Shown here piece after piece: positions 63,211 to 64,000 of a DNA stretch of 64,000 bases (position 1 is the stretch's first letter; each line of letters starts with the position of its first letter). The translations under genes were made by a program, and so were the position numbers. Below the pieces are notes generated by a model. It saw nothing but the letters and a program-made list of their open reading frames with translations, searched no databases and was not told the DNA's origin. Origin of the DNA: Planomicrobium soli (GTDB lineage: Bacteria > Bacillota > Bacilli > Bacillales_A > Planococcaceae); the NCBI RefSeq assembly GCF_003014655.1, contig NZ_PYAT01000001.1, forward strand, positions 186,001-250,000, in the 5' to 3' direction.

Positions 63211-64000
63211 TTTTTTTCAGTGGAAGCAAAAAGACAAAAGATGTCCCCACTCCTACTTCGCTCTCGGCATATATCTCGCCGCCATGCGCTTTTATGATAT
63301 TGCTGGCGATTGCCAGACCAAGCCCAGTACCGCCTTTTCCGAGCGTACGCGCTTTATCAGCTTTGTAAAAACGCTCAAAAACATATTCCAAATCTTCTTT
63401 GGTTATGCCGATACCTGTATCATTGACCAATATTTTTGCATATCCATGTTCTTGTTCGACATTGACTATGACTTGCCCTTCTTCCGGCGTATGGCGCATT
63501 GCATTATCGATCAAGTTTGTCATGACCTGTTCAATCCGGTCCTCATCCAGCTCTGTGGCGGCCCAATCGTCAAGGCTTGTTTTGAAAGACAAGTGAATGC
63601 TTTTTTCTTTTGCTATCTGTGAAAATTTCATCGTCATGCGCTCTATCATGCCGTTGATCTGCACTACATCTTTATAAAGCCGCATATGTCCGGATTCCAA
63701 GCGCGCCAAGTTCAGCAGATCTGTTACTAGACGCCCCATGCGCTGTGACTCTTCGTAAATGATTTTTGTCATTTCACGGCGTTCTTCTTCTGAAGCGCCA
63801 ACATCATCCAGTATCGCTTCACTATAACCTTGGAGCATGGCTATAGGTGTCCGGAGCTCATGAGAAACATTGGCGATAAAGTCCTCCCGCAGCTTCTCTA
63901 GCTTATGTTGCTCAGTCATATTGTGCAAAACAGCCACAGCTCCGCGTATTGATTCGCCGATATAAAGCGGACTAAAGGTAATGGCATAGTAAGCGCCTTC
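63206..64000 (-). CDS. resE: Sensor histidine kinase ResE, C-terminal part
   Basis: 264 codons of the 3' part; the gene goes on past the right edge. Visible are the end of a PAS domain (YYAITFSPLYIGESIRGAVA), the H box FIANVSHELRTPIAMLQGY with the phospho-His, N box LIDNAMRHTPEEG, G1 VNDTGIGITKEDL, F box FERFYKADKAR and G2 GKGGTGLGLAIA. Placed next to sigX as in B. subtilis, where ResDE controls respiration genes such as qcrABC. Naming rests on that context; other PAS kinases (WalK, PhoR) are similar. Confidence 0.88.
   Translation of the reverse strand, partial: EGAYYAITFSPLYIGESIRGAVAVLHNMTEQHKLEKLREDFIANVSHELRTPIAMLQGYSEAILDDVGASEEERREMTKIIYEESQRMGRLVTDLLNLARLESGHMRLYKDVVQINGMIERMTMKFSQIAKEKSIHLSFKTSLDDWAATELDEDRIEQVMTNLIDNAMRHTPEEGQVIVNVEQEHGYAKILVNDTGIGITKEDLEYVFERFYKADKARTLGKGGTGLGLAIASNIIKAHGGEIYAESEVGVGTSFVFLLPLKKM

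Overview
The window is a compact, almost fully coding block of a low-to-moderate G+C Gram-positive chromosome. Gene order and protein likeness match the Bacillus subtilis stretch that runs from ypwA through ponA, the aro/qcr/hbs/der region and recS to sigX-resE. The proteins look like those of the Planococcaceae (Planococcus, Planomicrobium, Sporosarcina relatives); that family assignment is inference from remembered sequences, not from a search. Several genes that sit in this order in B. subtilis and serve spores (spoIVA, ypjB, sleB, ypeB) are absent here, which points to a non-sporulating or sporulation-reduced lineage.

Layout. 1-0.8 kb: the start of an SDR oxidoreductase and a YdcF-like gene broken by an in-frame stop. 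0.8-6.5 kb: carboxypeptidase YpwA, helicase YpvA, rRNA methyltransferase YpsC, RNase P RNA and GpsB. 6.5-14.1 kb: the mrfAB-yppE DNA repair operon, divergent from recU-ponA. 14.1-22 kb: ypoC-nth-dnaD, asnS-aspB-ypmB-ypmA and dinG, with an unlisted 29-codon frame coupled to dinG. 22-28.4 kb: panD-panC behind its own promoter and a structured leader, then ypjD-dapB-mgsA-bshA-cca-birA. 28.5-33 kb: a YitT-family gene, a YugP-like protease, ypjA and the qcrABC menaquinol:cytochrome c reductase operon. 33-41 kb: ypiF-ypiB-ypiA and the aromatic operon aroC-aroB-aroH-tyrA-aroA, without the trp genes normally inserted. 41-45 kb: ndk, the menaquinone cluster hepT-menG-hepS, TRAP, folE and HU. 45-52 kb: yphF/yphE, gpsA, der, fni, S1-like protein, plsC, cmk. 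52-64 kb: prsW, ansA, bdr, ypbG, a CBS protein, LysM protein ypbE, recS-ypbB, ferredoxin, riboflavin transporter ribU behind an FMN riboswitch, the ECF sigma factor sigX with its anti-sigma factor, and the C-terminal part of ResE.

Together the genes serve respiration (heptaprenyl chain and menaquinone synthesis, the bc complex, ferredoxin, ResE), aromatic amino acid, pantothenate and lysine supply, envelope growth (PonA, GpsB, PrsW, SigX, LysM protein) and DNA repair (two DinG-like helicases, RecS, MrfAB, RecU, Nth). Nearly all genes lie on the minus strand; only ydcF, recU, ponA, the YitT gene and fer are on the plus strand.

I saw no prophage, insertion sequence, CRISPR array, tRNA or defence island. 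The least ordinary signals are regulatory or small: the panC leader with competing stems, the near-LexA box between yppE and recU, the ATGA-coupled small frame after dinG, the textbook SigX autopromoter overlapping the resE stop, and the low-complexity tail of PonA.
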